Shown in pieces: positions 7,444-14,082 of a stretch of DNA of 19,340 nucleotides. Origin of the DNA: an uncultured Collinsella sp. (GTDB lineage Bacteria > Actinomycetota > Coriobacteriia > Coriobacteriales > Coriobacteriaceae); assembly GCA_900554325.1 (NCBI GenBank), contig USHA01000037.1, positions 1 to 19,340 on the forward strand, in the 5' to 3' direction. The notes under the pieces are model-generated. The model was not told where the DNA came from. It made no database searches and saw nothing but the letters and a program-made list of their open reading frames with translations. How positions within the stretch are numbered: the first letter of the stretch is position 1; every line of letters starts with the position of its first letter. Both the position numbers and the translations under genes were made by a program.

Positions 7444-8916
7444 ATGAAGATCGTAGGCGTTGCCGCCTGTACTGTGGGTATCGCCCACACGTATATGGCC
7501 CAGAAGGCGATTCAGGATGAATGCGCCGCCCGTGGCATCGAGTGCAAGGTCGAGGCTCAGGGTGGCCTGGGTATCGAGAATGAGCTCACGCAGGAAGACG
7601 TGGACTCCGCCGACCTGGTCCTGGAGTCCGTCGACGTGGGTGTCGAGAACGAGGACCGTTTTGAGCAGAAGATGGCCGAGGGCAAGTTCCTGAAGGTCGG
7701 CACCTCGGATGTAATCGCCGATCCGGTAAAGATCATCGACCAGGCCATTGAGATCATCAAGGCGACGGGTGGCGCCGTTGACGCGCCCAAGGCCGAGGCC
7801 AAGGCAGAGAAGAAGGCCGTCTCCGCTGCCCCGCAGGCCCCGACACCGGCGTCCAAGCAGTCTATCTTTGCCGATCCTGGCAAGACGCTGCTCAATGCAT
7901 TCAATACCGGCGTTTCCTATTTTATCCCCATCGTCGTTATCGGCGGCGTGTTTCTTGCCTTCTCGCTGGCATCCGGTACCGCCGGCGCCAACGGCATGGA
8001 GGTTACGAACCCGCTGATGGTGAGCCTTAACACCATCGGCATGGCCGGCATCTCCATGATGATCCCGGTGCTTGCGGCATACATCTCCTACTCGATGGCC
8101 GGCAAGCCCGCGCTCGCCCCCGGTTTTGTCCTGGGCTACCTGGTCAACAACGCAGTCGTTACCCCTAACGGCAACAGCGTTTCGACCGGCTTCTTGGGCG
8201 CCATGATCATGGCGGTCATCTGCGGCTACTTTGTCCGCTGGATGAAGACCTGGAAGGTCAACAACACCATCCAGACCATCATGCCCATCCTGATCATCCC
8301 GATTCTGACCTCGCTTGTCCTGGGCATGGCCTATATCTACATCCTGGCCACGCCGCTTGGCTTTGTGATGGACTGGCTCACCGGCGTGCTCGGCAGCCTG
8401 CAGGGCGGTTCCGCAGTTGTCCTGGGTCTGGTCATTGGCGTTATGACCGCCTTCGATATGGGTGGCCCCATCAACAAGACCGCCTCGACCTTCACCATGG
8501 CCATCATGGCCTCCGGCATCTATGGCCCCAACGGCATGTTCCGCGTCGCCGTCGCCATTCCCCCGATTGCCTGCGGCCTTGCTGCGCTCATCGCCAAGAA
8601 CAAGTTCGATGACGCCGATCGCCAGATGGGTATCTCCGCACTGTTCATGGGCTGCATCGGCATTACCGAGGGCGCTATCCCCTTCGCGGTCAAGGACCTT
8701 GGCCACACCCTGCCCGGCATCTGCATCGGCTCTGCCGTGGGCGCGGCGCTCGCCGCCTTCCAGGGTATCGACTGCTACGTCCCGCACGGTGGCTTTATCG
8801 TCGCCCTTGCCACCAACAACGTCGCGCTGTTCTGCCTGGACATCGTGATTGGCGCCGTGGTCGCCGCTGCAATCCTGATTGCCATGAAGCCCACGCTCGA
8901 CAAGCAGGCCAAGTAA
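7444..8916 (+). CDS. PTS fructose-family transporter, EIIBC subunit
   Basis: This 490-residue membrane protein imports and phosphorylates a sugar. ATG at 7444 follows GAGGGAA by 3 nt, and the product then starts exactly at the EIIB domain. EIIB spans about 1-108; the phospho-acceptor is Cys9 in AACTVGIAHTYMA, aligning with the ACPTGIAHTFMA motif of fructose-type EIIB. An Ala/Pro/Lys linker (about 112-138) leads to the EIIC domain with several membrane segments, a GGPINKTAST stretch and the GITEGAIPFA motif typical of fructose-family EIIC. There is no EIIA domain here; a separate EIIA is encoded at the far end of the operon. The family handles fructose, mannitol, tagatose, mannosylglycerate and others. 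No 1-phosphofructokinase gene is in the operon, so the substrate may not be fructose. Confidence 0.93.
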   Translation: MKIVGVAACTVGIAHTYMAQKAIQDECAARGIECKVEAQGGLGIENELTQEDVDSADLVLESVDVGVENEDRFEQKMAEGKFLKVGTSDVIADPVKIIDQAIEIIKATGGAVDAPKAEAKAEKKAVSAAPQAPTPASKQSIFADPGKTLLNAFNTGVSYFIPIVVIGGVFLAFSLASGTAGANGMEVTNPLMVSLNTIGMAGISMMIPVLAAYISYSMAGKPALAPGFVLGYLVNNAVVTPNGNSVSTGFLGAMIMAVICGYFVRWMKTWKVNNTIQTIMPILIIPILTSLVLGMAYIYILATPLGFVMDWLTGVLGSLQGGSAVVLGLVIGVMTAFDMGGPINKTASTFTMAIMASGIYGPNGMFRVAVAIPPIACGLAALIAKNKFDDADRQMGISALFMGCIGITEGAIPFAVKDLGHTLPGICIGSAVGAALAAFQGIDCYVPHGGFIVALATNNVALFCLDIVIGAVVAAAILIAMKPTLDKQAK

Positions 8917-8930
8917 ACCTTTAAGGACTC

Positions 8931-8991
8931 CGGTTGTGCGGAGGGATGGATTTGACTCCGCACAACCGCCCCTACACAACAAAATCCATCC
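8931..8991 (+). other. Intercistronic RNA structure with pseudoknot-type complementarity
   Basis: A perfect 13-bp hairpin pairs 8931-8943 with 8956-8968. Its 12-nt loop contains GGATGGATTT (8944-8953), which is exactly complementary to AAATCCATCC at 8982-8991. No T run follows, so it is not an ordinary terminator. The two pairings are mutually exclusive except as a partial pseudoknot, so the element could switch forms or protect the upstream mRNA from decay. Confidence 0.6.
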
Positions 8992-9000
8992 GTACTGATA

Positions 9001-9061
9001 GGGCCCACATCTGGGTCCCAGGGAACTTTTGTCAAAAATCCTCTGGAGAAGGAGAACAAAA
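9001..9061 (+). promoter_or_regulatory. Structured ribosome-binding region of the GatZ-like gene
   Basis: GGGCCCA and TGGGTCCC (9001-9019) can pair with one bulge. Further on, TTTTGT (9027-9032) can pair with ACAAAA (9056-9061), enclosing the Shine-Dalgarno GGAGAAGGAG (9045-9054) and reaching the first base of the start codon. Translational control is possible but unproven. Confidence 0.35.
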
Positions 9062-10335
9062 TGTCCAACCTCACCATCCGCCAGGCCGTTCAGGGCATGC
9101 TCAAACTGCAGGATAGCGGCGATCACGCAACCATGGTCGGCATTGGCCCCATGAGCCCCAACCTGATTCAGGCCGTGTTCGAGCTTGCCAAGGACGAGGA
9201 TTTCCCGCCCATGTTTATCGCCAGCCGCAACCAGGTCGATATGGACGAGATGGGCGCCGGCTACGTCAACGGTTGGGACCAGACGCGCTTTGCCGCCGAC
9301 ATCAAGAAGGTCGCCGACGAGGTGGGTTACACCGGTCCGTACTACCTGTGCCGAGATCACGGCGGTCCGTGGCAGCGCGACGAGGAGCGTAACGCCCACC
9401 TGCCCGAGGACGAGGCCATGGAGCTCGCCCGCAAGTCCTTCGTCGCCGACATGGAGGCAGGCTTTGACCTGCTGATGGTCGACCCCACCAAGGATCCCTA
9501 TCAGATCGGCAAGGTTATTCCGCTCGACGTGGTGCTTCGCCGCACGATCGATCTTATCGACTACCTTGAGCAGTACCGTCGCGAGCATAACCTGCCCGAG
9601 GTCGCCTATGAGGTCGGTACCGAGGAGACCAATGGCGGCTTGACCTCTACCGATAAGTACGAGGAGTTCATTTCTCAGCTGCAGCCCGAGCTCGAGAAGC
9701 GCGGCTGCCCCATGCCCACCTTTATCGTCGGCCAGACCGGCACCCTTACCCGCTGGACGGAGCAGGTCGGTCACTACAACTTCAAGAACGCCCGCGAGCT
9801 TGCCGATATGGCCAAGCGCTATGGCGTGGGCCTGAAGGAGCACAACGCCGACTATCTGGACGACGCGACGCTGCTCGAGCACATCCCGGCACACGTGACC
9901 GCCTCCAACGTCGCTCCGCAGTATGGCACCGAGGAGACCCGCGCCTACCTCAAGCTCTGCGCCACCGAGCAGATCCTGGTCGACAACGGTCTGTGCGATG
10001 ACCCCTCCGACCTGTATCACACGCTGCTGGTCAAGGCTATCAAGACCGAGCGCTGGCGCAAGTGGATGACTGGCGACGACGTCAACCTGCAGGTCGATGA
10101 CATCCTTGCCGACGATGAGCTCAGCCTGAAGATCCTGGATGTCTCCGGCCACTATGCGTTCAACGATCCCGAGGTCAAGGAGCAGGTCGAGAAGCTCTAT
10201 CGCAACCTCGCTGCCCAGGACATCGACGGCAAGCGCTTTGTGATCGAGCACATCAAGCGCCCGATCAAGCAGTACGTCGTCGGTCTTAACCTCAAGGGCG
10301 TCACGACCCGCATCGAGGCCGCTCTTGCCGAGTAA
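9061..10335 (+). CDS. GatZ/KbaZ-family protein (class II tagatose-bisphosphate aldolase non-catalytic subunit family), possible ketohexose-6-phosphate 4-epimerase
   Basis: This 424-residue protein matches the length of GatZ and KbaZ (about 420-426) and the family character, including RDHGGPW (98-104) and YEVGTEETNGG. ATG at 9061 follows GGAGAAGGAG. GatZ and KbaZ are accessory subunits that stabilise GatY/KbaY aldolases, but no GatY/KbaY gene is present in this operon. Some stand-alone family members are known to be tagatose-6-phosphate (fructose-6-phosphate) 4-epimerases, for example in Agrobacterium. A similar epimerase role would link an imported ketohexose to fructose-6-phosphate and the transaldolase/transketolase genes downstream. 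Family assignment is firm; the epimerase activity is inference. An unlinked GatY elsewhere in the genome is the main alternative. Confidence 0.85.
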   Translation: MSNLTIRQAVQGMLKLQDSGDHATMVGIGPMSPNLIQAVFELAKDEDFPPMFIASRNQVDMDEMGAGYVNGWDQTRFAADIKKVADEVGYTGPYYLCRDHGGPWQRDEERNAHLPEDEAMELARKSFVADMEAGFDLLMVDPTKDPYQIGKVIPLDVVLRRTIDLIDYLEQYRREHNLPEVAYEVGTEETNGGLTSTDKYEEFISQLQPELEKRGCPMPTFIVGQTGTLTRWTEQVGHYNFKNARELADMAKRYGVGLKEHNADYLDDATLLEHIPAHVTASNVAPQYGTEETRAYLKLCATEQILVDNGLCDDPSDLYHTLLVKAIKTERWRKWMTGDDVNLQVDDILADDELSLKILDVSGHYAFNDPEVKEQVEKLYRNLAAQDIDGKRFVIEHIKRPIKQYVVGLNLKGVTTRIEAALAE

Positions 10336-10354
10336 GTAGCTTTTCCTACGCGAC

Positions 10355-10390
10355 GCCGGGCCTGGGGCATGTCCCAGCTGCAGGCCCGGC
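10355..10390. repeat. GC-rich hairpin between the GatZ-like and transaldolase genes
   Basis: GCCGGGCCTG (10355-10364) and CAGGCCCGGC (10381-10390) form a perfect 10-bp stem with a 16-nt loop that can itself pair (GGG/CCC). It stands directly before the terminator-like palindrome at 10393. Confidence 0.6.
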
Positions 10391-10392
10391 AC

Positions 10393-10426
10393 ATGGGACA
10401 AAGGGGCGGTCCCTTTGTCCCATTCT
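10393..10426 (+). terminator. Terminator-like palindrome inside the sugar operon
   Basis: ATGGGACAAAGGG (10393-10405) pairs perfectly with CCCTTTGTCCCAT (10411-10423) around a 5-nt loop, followed by TCTTTTGAGTTTT. It would terminate or attenuate transcription between the GatZ-like gene and the transaldolase gene. No new promoter is seen in the 37 nt to the next start, so some read-through is expected. Its arm resembles the palindrome at 5984-6012, so it may be a dispersed repeat used as an attenuator. Confidence 0.65.
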
Positions 10427-10459
10427 TTTGAGTTTTAGCTTCCTTTGAAGGGGTTCACC

Positions 10460-11143
10460 ATGAAGTTCTTTATCGATACCGCCAATCTGGACGAGATTGC
10501 CGAGGCCAAGAGCTGGGGCTGCCTGGCCGGTGTTACCACCAACCCGTCCCTGTACGCCAAGACCGGCGGCAAGCTTGCCGACTTTGAGCCCCATATGCTC
10601 AAGATTGCCGAGCTCTGCGAGGGTCTGCCCGTGTCCGCCGAGTCTACCGCGACTACTGCCGAGGGCATGATCGAGGAGGGCAAGCGTCTTGCCGCCCTCG
10701 CTCCCAACATCGTGGTTAAGCTTCCCGTGTGCGAGGCCGGCCTTGCCGCCTGCCGCGCCCTGGCCGACGCAGGTGTGCGCGTCAACATGACGCTTGTTTT
10801 CTCGCCGACCCAGGCCTTGATGGCCGCCAACGCCGGCGCTCGCTACATCAGCCCGTTTGTGGGGCGCTTCGATGACATCGCCGAGGACGGTATCTCGCAG
10901 CTCGACAATGTTGTGACTTGCATCAAGAACTATGACTGGACCGGCAAGAACGTCGACGACACCGTTGAGATCATCACCGCTTCGGTCCGCACGCCCAACC
11001 ATGTGACCCAGGCGGCGCTGCTTGGTGCCGACATTGCGACCGTCCCCATGGCCGCTCTTAAGAAATGCTTGCATCACCCGCTGACCGACCAGGGCCTTGC
11101 CTCTTTTGAGGCTGATTGGCAGAAGGTCGTCGCTCAGGCTTAA
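10460..11143 (+). CDS. tal: Transaldolase (TalC/FSA-like small family)
   Basis: This 227-residue protein belongs to the small class of transaldolases that also includes fructose-6-phosphate aldolase. ATG at 10460 lies 6 nt after AAGGGG and gives the standard N-terminus MKFFIDTANLDEI. The Schiff-base lysine is Lys87 in VVKLP. Two residues separate true transaldolases from the aldolases: Glu at the position of E. coli FsaA Gln59, and Phe at the position of its Tyr131. Here they read Glu61 (VSAES) and Phe133 (SPFVGR), so transaldolase activity is favoured. It transfers dihydroxyacetone between fructose-6-phosphate and erythrose-4-phosphate or the reverse. Its place before a split transketolase supports a pentose-phosphate role. 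Confidence 0.93.
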   Translation: MKFFIDTANLDEIAEAKSWGCLAGVTTNPSLYAKTGGKLADFEPHMLKIAELCEGLPVSAESTATTAEGMIEEGKRLAALAPNIVVKLPVCEAGLAACRALADAGVRVNMTLVFSPTQALMAANAGARYISPFVGRFDDIAEDGISQLDNVVTCIKNYDWTGKNVDDTVEIITASVRTPNHVTQAALLGADIATVPMAALKKCLHHPLTDQGLASFEADWQKVVAQA

Positions 11144-11154
11144 CGAGTGGATTG

Positions 11155-11190
11155 CCCCGGCATCGCGTCATCCGGTGCCGGGGTTGTTCT
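11155..11190 (+). terminator. Hairpin with short T-rich tail between transaldolase and transketolase genes
   Basis: CCCCGGCA (11155-11162) pairs with TGCCGGGG (11176-11183), followed by TTGTTCT. The tail is weak, so it is more likely an attenuator or mRNA-stabilising hairpin than a full terminator. It ends 24 nt before the transketolase start codon. Confidence 0.5.
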
Positions 11191-11206
11191 CAAGAGAGGA
11201 ATTCGT

Positions 11207-12037
11207 ATGACCAACCAGGAGCTGGCGAAGGTCGCCAATGAGGTCAGGAAGGGTGTCGTGACTGCGGTTCACGCGGCCAAGTCGGGACATCCGGGTGGAT
11301 CGCTCGGTGCTGCCGACATCATGACGTATCTGTACTTTGAGGAAATGAATATCGATCCTGCTGACCCTCACAAGGCCGATCGCGATCGCTTTGTGCTCTC
11401 CAAGGGTCACGCGGCGCCGGGCCTGTATTCGGTGTTGGCAAATCGCGGCTATTTTCCCGTCGAAGAGCTCGAGACGCTCCGCCATATTGGCAGCCGACTG
11501 CAGGGCCATCCCAACATGAACGACACCCCGGGCATCGATATGTCCACCGGATCGCTCGGTCAGGGTATCTCCGCCGCGGTTGGAATGGCACTCGCCGCAA
11601 AGCACTGGGGTGACAGCTACCGCGTCTACACGTTGCTGGGCGACGGCGAGTGCGAGGAGGGCCAGGTGTGGGAGGCGGCCATGTTTGCCGGCAACCATGC
11701 GCTCGACAATCTTGTTGCCGTCGTCGACCACAACGGCTTGCAGATTGACGGCACGATCGATGAGGTCAACTCGGCCATGCCGCTCGCTGACAAGTTCCGC
11801 GCCTTTAAGTGGCATGTGATCGAGCTAGCCGATGGCAACGACATGACACAGATTGAGGCGGCTTTCGCCGAGGCTCGTGAGGTGACCGGCGTGCCCGTCG
11901 CTATCATCGCCGAGACGGTGAAGGGCAAAGGCGTCTCCTTTATGGAGAACCAGGTTGGCTGGCATGGCAAGGCGCCCAACGATGAACAGTTTGAGCAGGC
12001 CATGGCCGAGCTTGCGGCAGCAGGAGAGGAGCTCTAA
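11207..12037 (+). CDS. Transketolase, N-terminal subunit
   Basis: This 276-residue protein carries the thiamine pyrophosphate-binding half of transketolase. ATG at 11207 follows AGAGAGGA by 6 nt; an upstream GTG in frame (11147) has no such site. It shows KSGHPGGSLG (25-34), SKGHAAPGLY, and the thiamine-binding motif GDGE (145-148) ending in DHN (174-176). The catalytic C-terminal half is a separate gene that starts within its stop codon (TAATG), so the two are coupled and assemble as a heteromeric enzyme. Split transketolases are common in anaerobes and archaea; this is not a frameshift. It transfers two-carbon units between ketose and aldose phosphates. Confidence 0.95.
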   Translation: MTNQELAKVANEVRKGVVTAVHAAKSGHPGGSLGAADIMTYLYFEEMNIDPADPHKADRDRFVLSKGHAAPGLYSVLANRGYFPVEELETLRHIGSRLQGHPNMNDTPGIDMSTGSLGQGISAAVGMALAAKHWGDSYRVYTLLGDGECEEGQVWEAAMFAGNHALDNLVAVVDHNGLQIDGTIDEVNSAMPLADKFRAFKWHVIELADGNDMTQIEAAFAEAREVTGVPVAIIAETVKGKGVSFMENQVGWHGKAPNDEQFEQAMAELAAAGEEL

Positions 12038-12975
12038 TGGCAGAGGTCAAAAAAGTCGCCACGCGCGTAAGCTACGGCGAGGCGCTCGTCGAGCTGGGCA
12101 ATGAGCACGATGACTTTGTAGTGCTCGATGCCGACCTGGCTGCCGCTACGCAGACGGGTAAGTTTAAGGCTGCGCACCCTGAGCGCTTCTACGATGCCGG
12201 CATTGCCGAGAGCAACTTGATGGGGCTCGCCGCCGGCATTGCGACCACGGGCCACGTCGCCTTTGCGAGCACCTTTGCCATGTTCGCCGCCGGCCGCGCG
12301 TACGAACAAGTGCGTAATTCCATTGGCTATCCGCACCTCAACGTCAAAATCGGTGCCACGCATGCGGGTATCTCGGTCGGTGAAGACGGCGCCACGCATC
12401 AGTGCTGCGAGGACATCGCGCTCATGCGCACGATCCCGGGTATGACGGTAATCGTTCCCGCCGATGACATCGAGGCTCGCGCTTGCGTGCGCGCCGCCTA
12501 TGAGTTTGAGGGACCGGTCTACATGCGCTTCGGACGCCTGGCAACGCCGGTCATTAACGATCACGAGGACTATGAGTTCAAGATTGGTCGCGGCGTGGTC
12601 GTGCGCGAGGGGTCCGATGTGACCATCATCGCTTGTGGCCTTATGGTCGCCGAGGCGCTTGAGGCTGCCGAGGCGCTCGCTGCCGATGGTATCGATGCCG
12701 AGGTCATCAATATGCACACGATCAAGCCGCTTGATGAGCGCCTGGTGGTTGCCAGCGCCAAGAAGACCGGTCGTGTGGTCACTGCCGAGGAGCATTCGAT
12801 TATCGGTGGTCTTGGCGAGGCCGTGGCCTCGGTGCTCGCGGAGCAGCATCCGGCGCCGATGCGTCGCGTCGGCGTGCGCGATGTGTATGGCGAGTCCGGC
12901 CCTGCGGTCGATTTGCTGCACAAGTACGGTTTGGACGCCGACGGCATCGAAGCTGCGGTCAGGTCCGTGTTGTAA
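12037..12975 (+). CDS. Transketolase, C-terminal subunit
   Basis: This 312-residue protein holds the pyrimidine-binding and C-terminal domains of transketolase. It starts at the ATG overlapping the previous stop by one base, with AGGAGAGGAG just upstream. GIAESN (55-60) contains the conserved catalytic glutamate Glu58, and THAGISVGEDGATHQCCEDIALMR (108-131) is the typical active-site stretch. The C-terminal region includes the GRVVTAEEHSIIGGLGEAV motif. Together with the N-terminal subunit it gives a complete enzyme. The stop at 12973-12975 lies 11 nt before the EIIA gene, and the Shine-Dalgarno of EIIA overlaps that stop. Confidence 0.95.
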   Translation: MAEVKKVATRVSYGEALVELGNEHDDFVVLDADLAAATQTGKFKAAHPERFYDAGIAESNLMGLAAGIATTGHVAFASTFAMFAAGRAYEQVRNSIGYPHLNVKIGATHAGISVGEDGATHQCCEDIALMRTIPGMTVIVPADDIEARACVRAAYEFEGPVYMRFGRLATPVINDHEDYEFKIGRGVVVREGSDVTIIACGLMVAEALEAAEALAADGIDAEVINMHTIKPLDERLVVASAKKTGRVVTAEEHSIIGGLGEAVASVLAEQHPAPMRRVGVRDVYGESGPAVDLLHKYGLDADGIEAAVRSVL

Positions 12976-12986
12976 GGAAGGTTTCC

Positions 12987-13439
12987 ATGGGATTTGTATC
13001 TGCCAACCAAGTGACAATCGGGTATACCGCCGCCTCGCGCGAGGACGCCCTACATTATTTGTCCGAGCAGGCCATCGAGCTCGGCTTTGCCGATGACGCA
13101 TCTGCCGTAGAGGCCGCCTTCATTGCTCGCGAGAACGAGGCCGAGACCGGCCTTGTCGCCGGTTTTGCCGTTCCGCATGCCAAAAGCGACGCGATCCACA
13201 CGCCGGGCGTAGCCGTGCTTAAACTGACCGAGCCCGTTGAATGGCCGAGCTTCGATGGGGTGCCCGTCGATGTTGCGCTCGCGCTGTACGTGCCTGCCGG
13301 CGAGGCTGGAACCACGCATCTGCGCCTGCTCTCCAAGGCTGCCGTAATGCTGATGGACGCCGGCTTCCGCGACAAGGTGCGCGCGAGCACCGATCCCGTT
13401 GAGATTGCGGAGCTCATCAATAGCGGACTCGAAGACTAG
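12987..13439 (+). CDS. PTS fructose-type EIIA subunit
   Basis: This 150-residue cytoplasmic protein is a stand-alone EIIA of the fructose/mannitol (PTS_EIIA_2) type. The phospho-accepting histidine is His64 in GFAVPHAKS, the family's active-site motif. The C-terminal LLSKAAVMLMD and FRDKVRASTD stretches are also typical. ATG at 12987 follows AAGGAAGG, which begins at the last base of the transketolase stop. It would take phosphate from HPr and pass it to the EIIB domain of the transporter encoded 5.5 kb upstream. It is the last gene of the operon; a terminator begins 43 nt later. Confidence 0.93.
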   Translation: MGFVSANQVTIGYTAASREDALHYLSEQAIELGFADDASAVEAAFIARENEAETGLVAGFAVPHAKSDAIHTPGVAVLKLTEPVEWPSFDGVPVDVALALYVPAGEAGTTHLRLLSKAAVMLMDAGFRDKVRASTDPVEIAELINSGLED

Positions 13440-13481
13440 GACGGTCATCCCGTTCAATCAATCGATCCTTCTCCAAGGAAA

Positions 13482-13523
13482 AGGGCCGCGACGCCATATA
13501 GGTGTCGCGGCCCTGTTTGCGTT
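13482..13523 (+). terminator. Intrinsic terminator of the sugar operon
   Basis: AGGGCCGCGACGCC (13482-13495) pairs with GGTGTCGCGGCCCT (13501-13514), 14 bp with one wobble and a 5-nt loop. GTTTGCGTTT follows. The downstream T-rich tail runs straight into the dispersed repeat at 13519. Confidence 0.85.
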
Positions 13524-13570
13524 TCCCCAGATAAAACCTGCCAAAATAAACCTATCCCTTTTTGGCAGGC
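13519..13570 (+). repeat. Dispersed palindromic repeat, copy 1
   Basis: The 47 bases 13519-13565 are identical to the reverse complement of 17204-17250. Within the unit, CCTGCCAAAA (13537-13546) pairs with TTTTGGCAGG (13560-13569) around a 13-nt loop that contains CCTATCCC. It sits immediately after the operon terminator. Confidence 0.85.
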
Positions 13571-13642
13571 TAATCGTGAGTTATTTCACCGCAACTTAGG
13601 GCACGGTTAGGAAGTGTGCACCTTAAAGAGTGGAGCCCTTGA

Positions 13643-13811
13643 TTAGAGAGGTCGCGCTCATCTCTCTAAATGTCTCTCTAAAGAGAAGGTTGGTTAGAGA
13701 GATAGCATTAGGCAATCTAGCAGCGAATTCGATACATCTCTCTTAATGCCTCTCTAAAACAAGGCGCTTATCTCTCTAAAGTTAGAGAGATAAGCGCCTT
13801 GTTTTAGAGAG
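13643..13811. repeat. Array of nine TTAGAGAG-type motifs in alternating orientation
   Basis: TTAGAGAG or its reverse complement CTCTCTAA (one copy reads CTCTCTTAA) occurs near 13643, 13662, 13674, 13694, 13738, 13750, 13772, 13782 and 13804. Neighbouring copies form inverted pairs, for example 13643-13650 with 13662-13669, and 13673-13681 with 13694-13702. Spacers are irregular (4 to about 33 nt) and unrelated, so it is not a CRISPR array. Possible roles are a multi-site protein-binding region or a remnant of a mobile element. Confidence 0.75.
13750..13811. repeat. Perfect 30-bp inverted repeat with 2-nt centre
   Basis: Bases 13750-13779 are the exact reverse complement of 13782-13811, with AG between. 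The arms carry the motif CTCTCTAA at both ends and AACAAGGCGCTTAT in the middle. As RNA this would be a very stable 30-bp hairpin; as DNA it could extrude as a cruciform. The inner arm AAGCGCCTTGTTTT would also suit a bidirectional intrinsic terminator. Confidence 0.9.
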
Positions 13812-13938
13812 ACGGAATGCCAAAATTCGTCCGTCAGCTACCATCTGCCAAAAATGACGGATAAAGGGCTCATCGAAGTAATGGGTTCATCGACGAGCCG
13901 CAACCGCCGCTATCGGAAGAAGTAGATGCAGCCGAATT

Positions 13939-13981
13939 GCCCCTCTATCGTCTCTCGAAGTTTGATGGGTGCTAGAGGGGC
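13939..13981. repeat. Inverted repeat in the intergenic region
   Basis: GCCCCTCTA (13939-13947) and TAGAGGGGC (13973-13981) form a perfect 9-bp stem around a 25-nt loop. No T run follows on either strand. Neighbouring dyads are TCCGTCA/TGACGGA (13830-13861) and GGCTCATCGA/TCGACGAGCC (13867-13899, one mismatch). Function unknown. Confidence 0.6.
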
Positions 13982-13997
13982 GACTGCCTCGCGATAT

Positions 13998-14047
13998 TTT
14001 CCCAAGATAAAACCTGCCAAAACAAACCTGTCCCTTATTGACAGGTC
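13998..14047 (+). repeat. Dispersed palindromic repeat, copy 2 (diverged)
   Basis: The segment aligns with copy 1 with a handful of substitutions and shares AGATAAAACCTGCCAAAA exactly. In this copy the long outer arm is broken, but an alternative perfect stem forms: ACCTGTC (14026-14032) with GACAGGT (14040-14046). Confidence 0.75.
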
Positions 14048-14082
14048 AGTTAACGCAGTCCAGGTTGAGCATATGTGAGCGA

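Noticed and set aside
7267..10401. Very long open frame (1044 codons) on the minus strand across the EIIBC and GatZ-like genes
   Set aside because: It is antisense to two clearly recognised genes with ribosome sites, has a His/Asp/Gly/Val-rich shadow composition, and shows no domain. High GC content makes such frames common.
11207..12975. Frameshifted or broken transketolase
   Set aside because: Both halves have ribosome sites, the junction is a TAATG overlap, and split transketolases are a normal form; the halves end and start at the domain boundary.
13643..13811. CRISPR array
   Set aside because: Repeat units are only 8-10 bases, occur in both orientations, have irregular spacing, and no cas gene is in the window.
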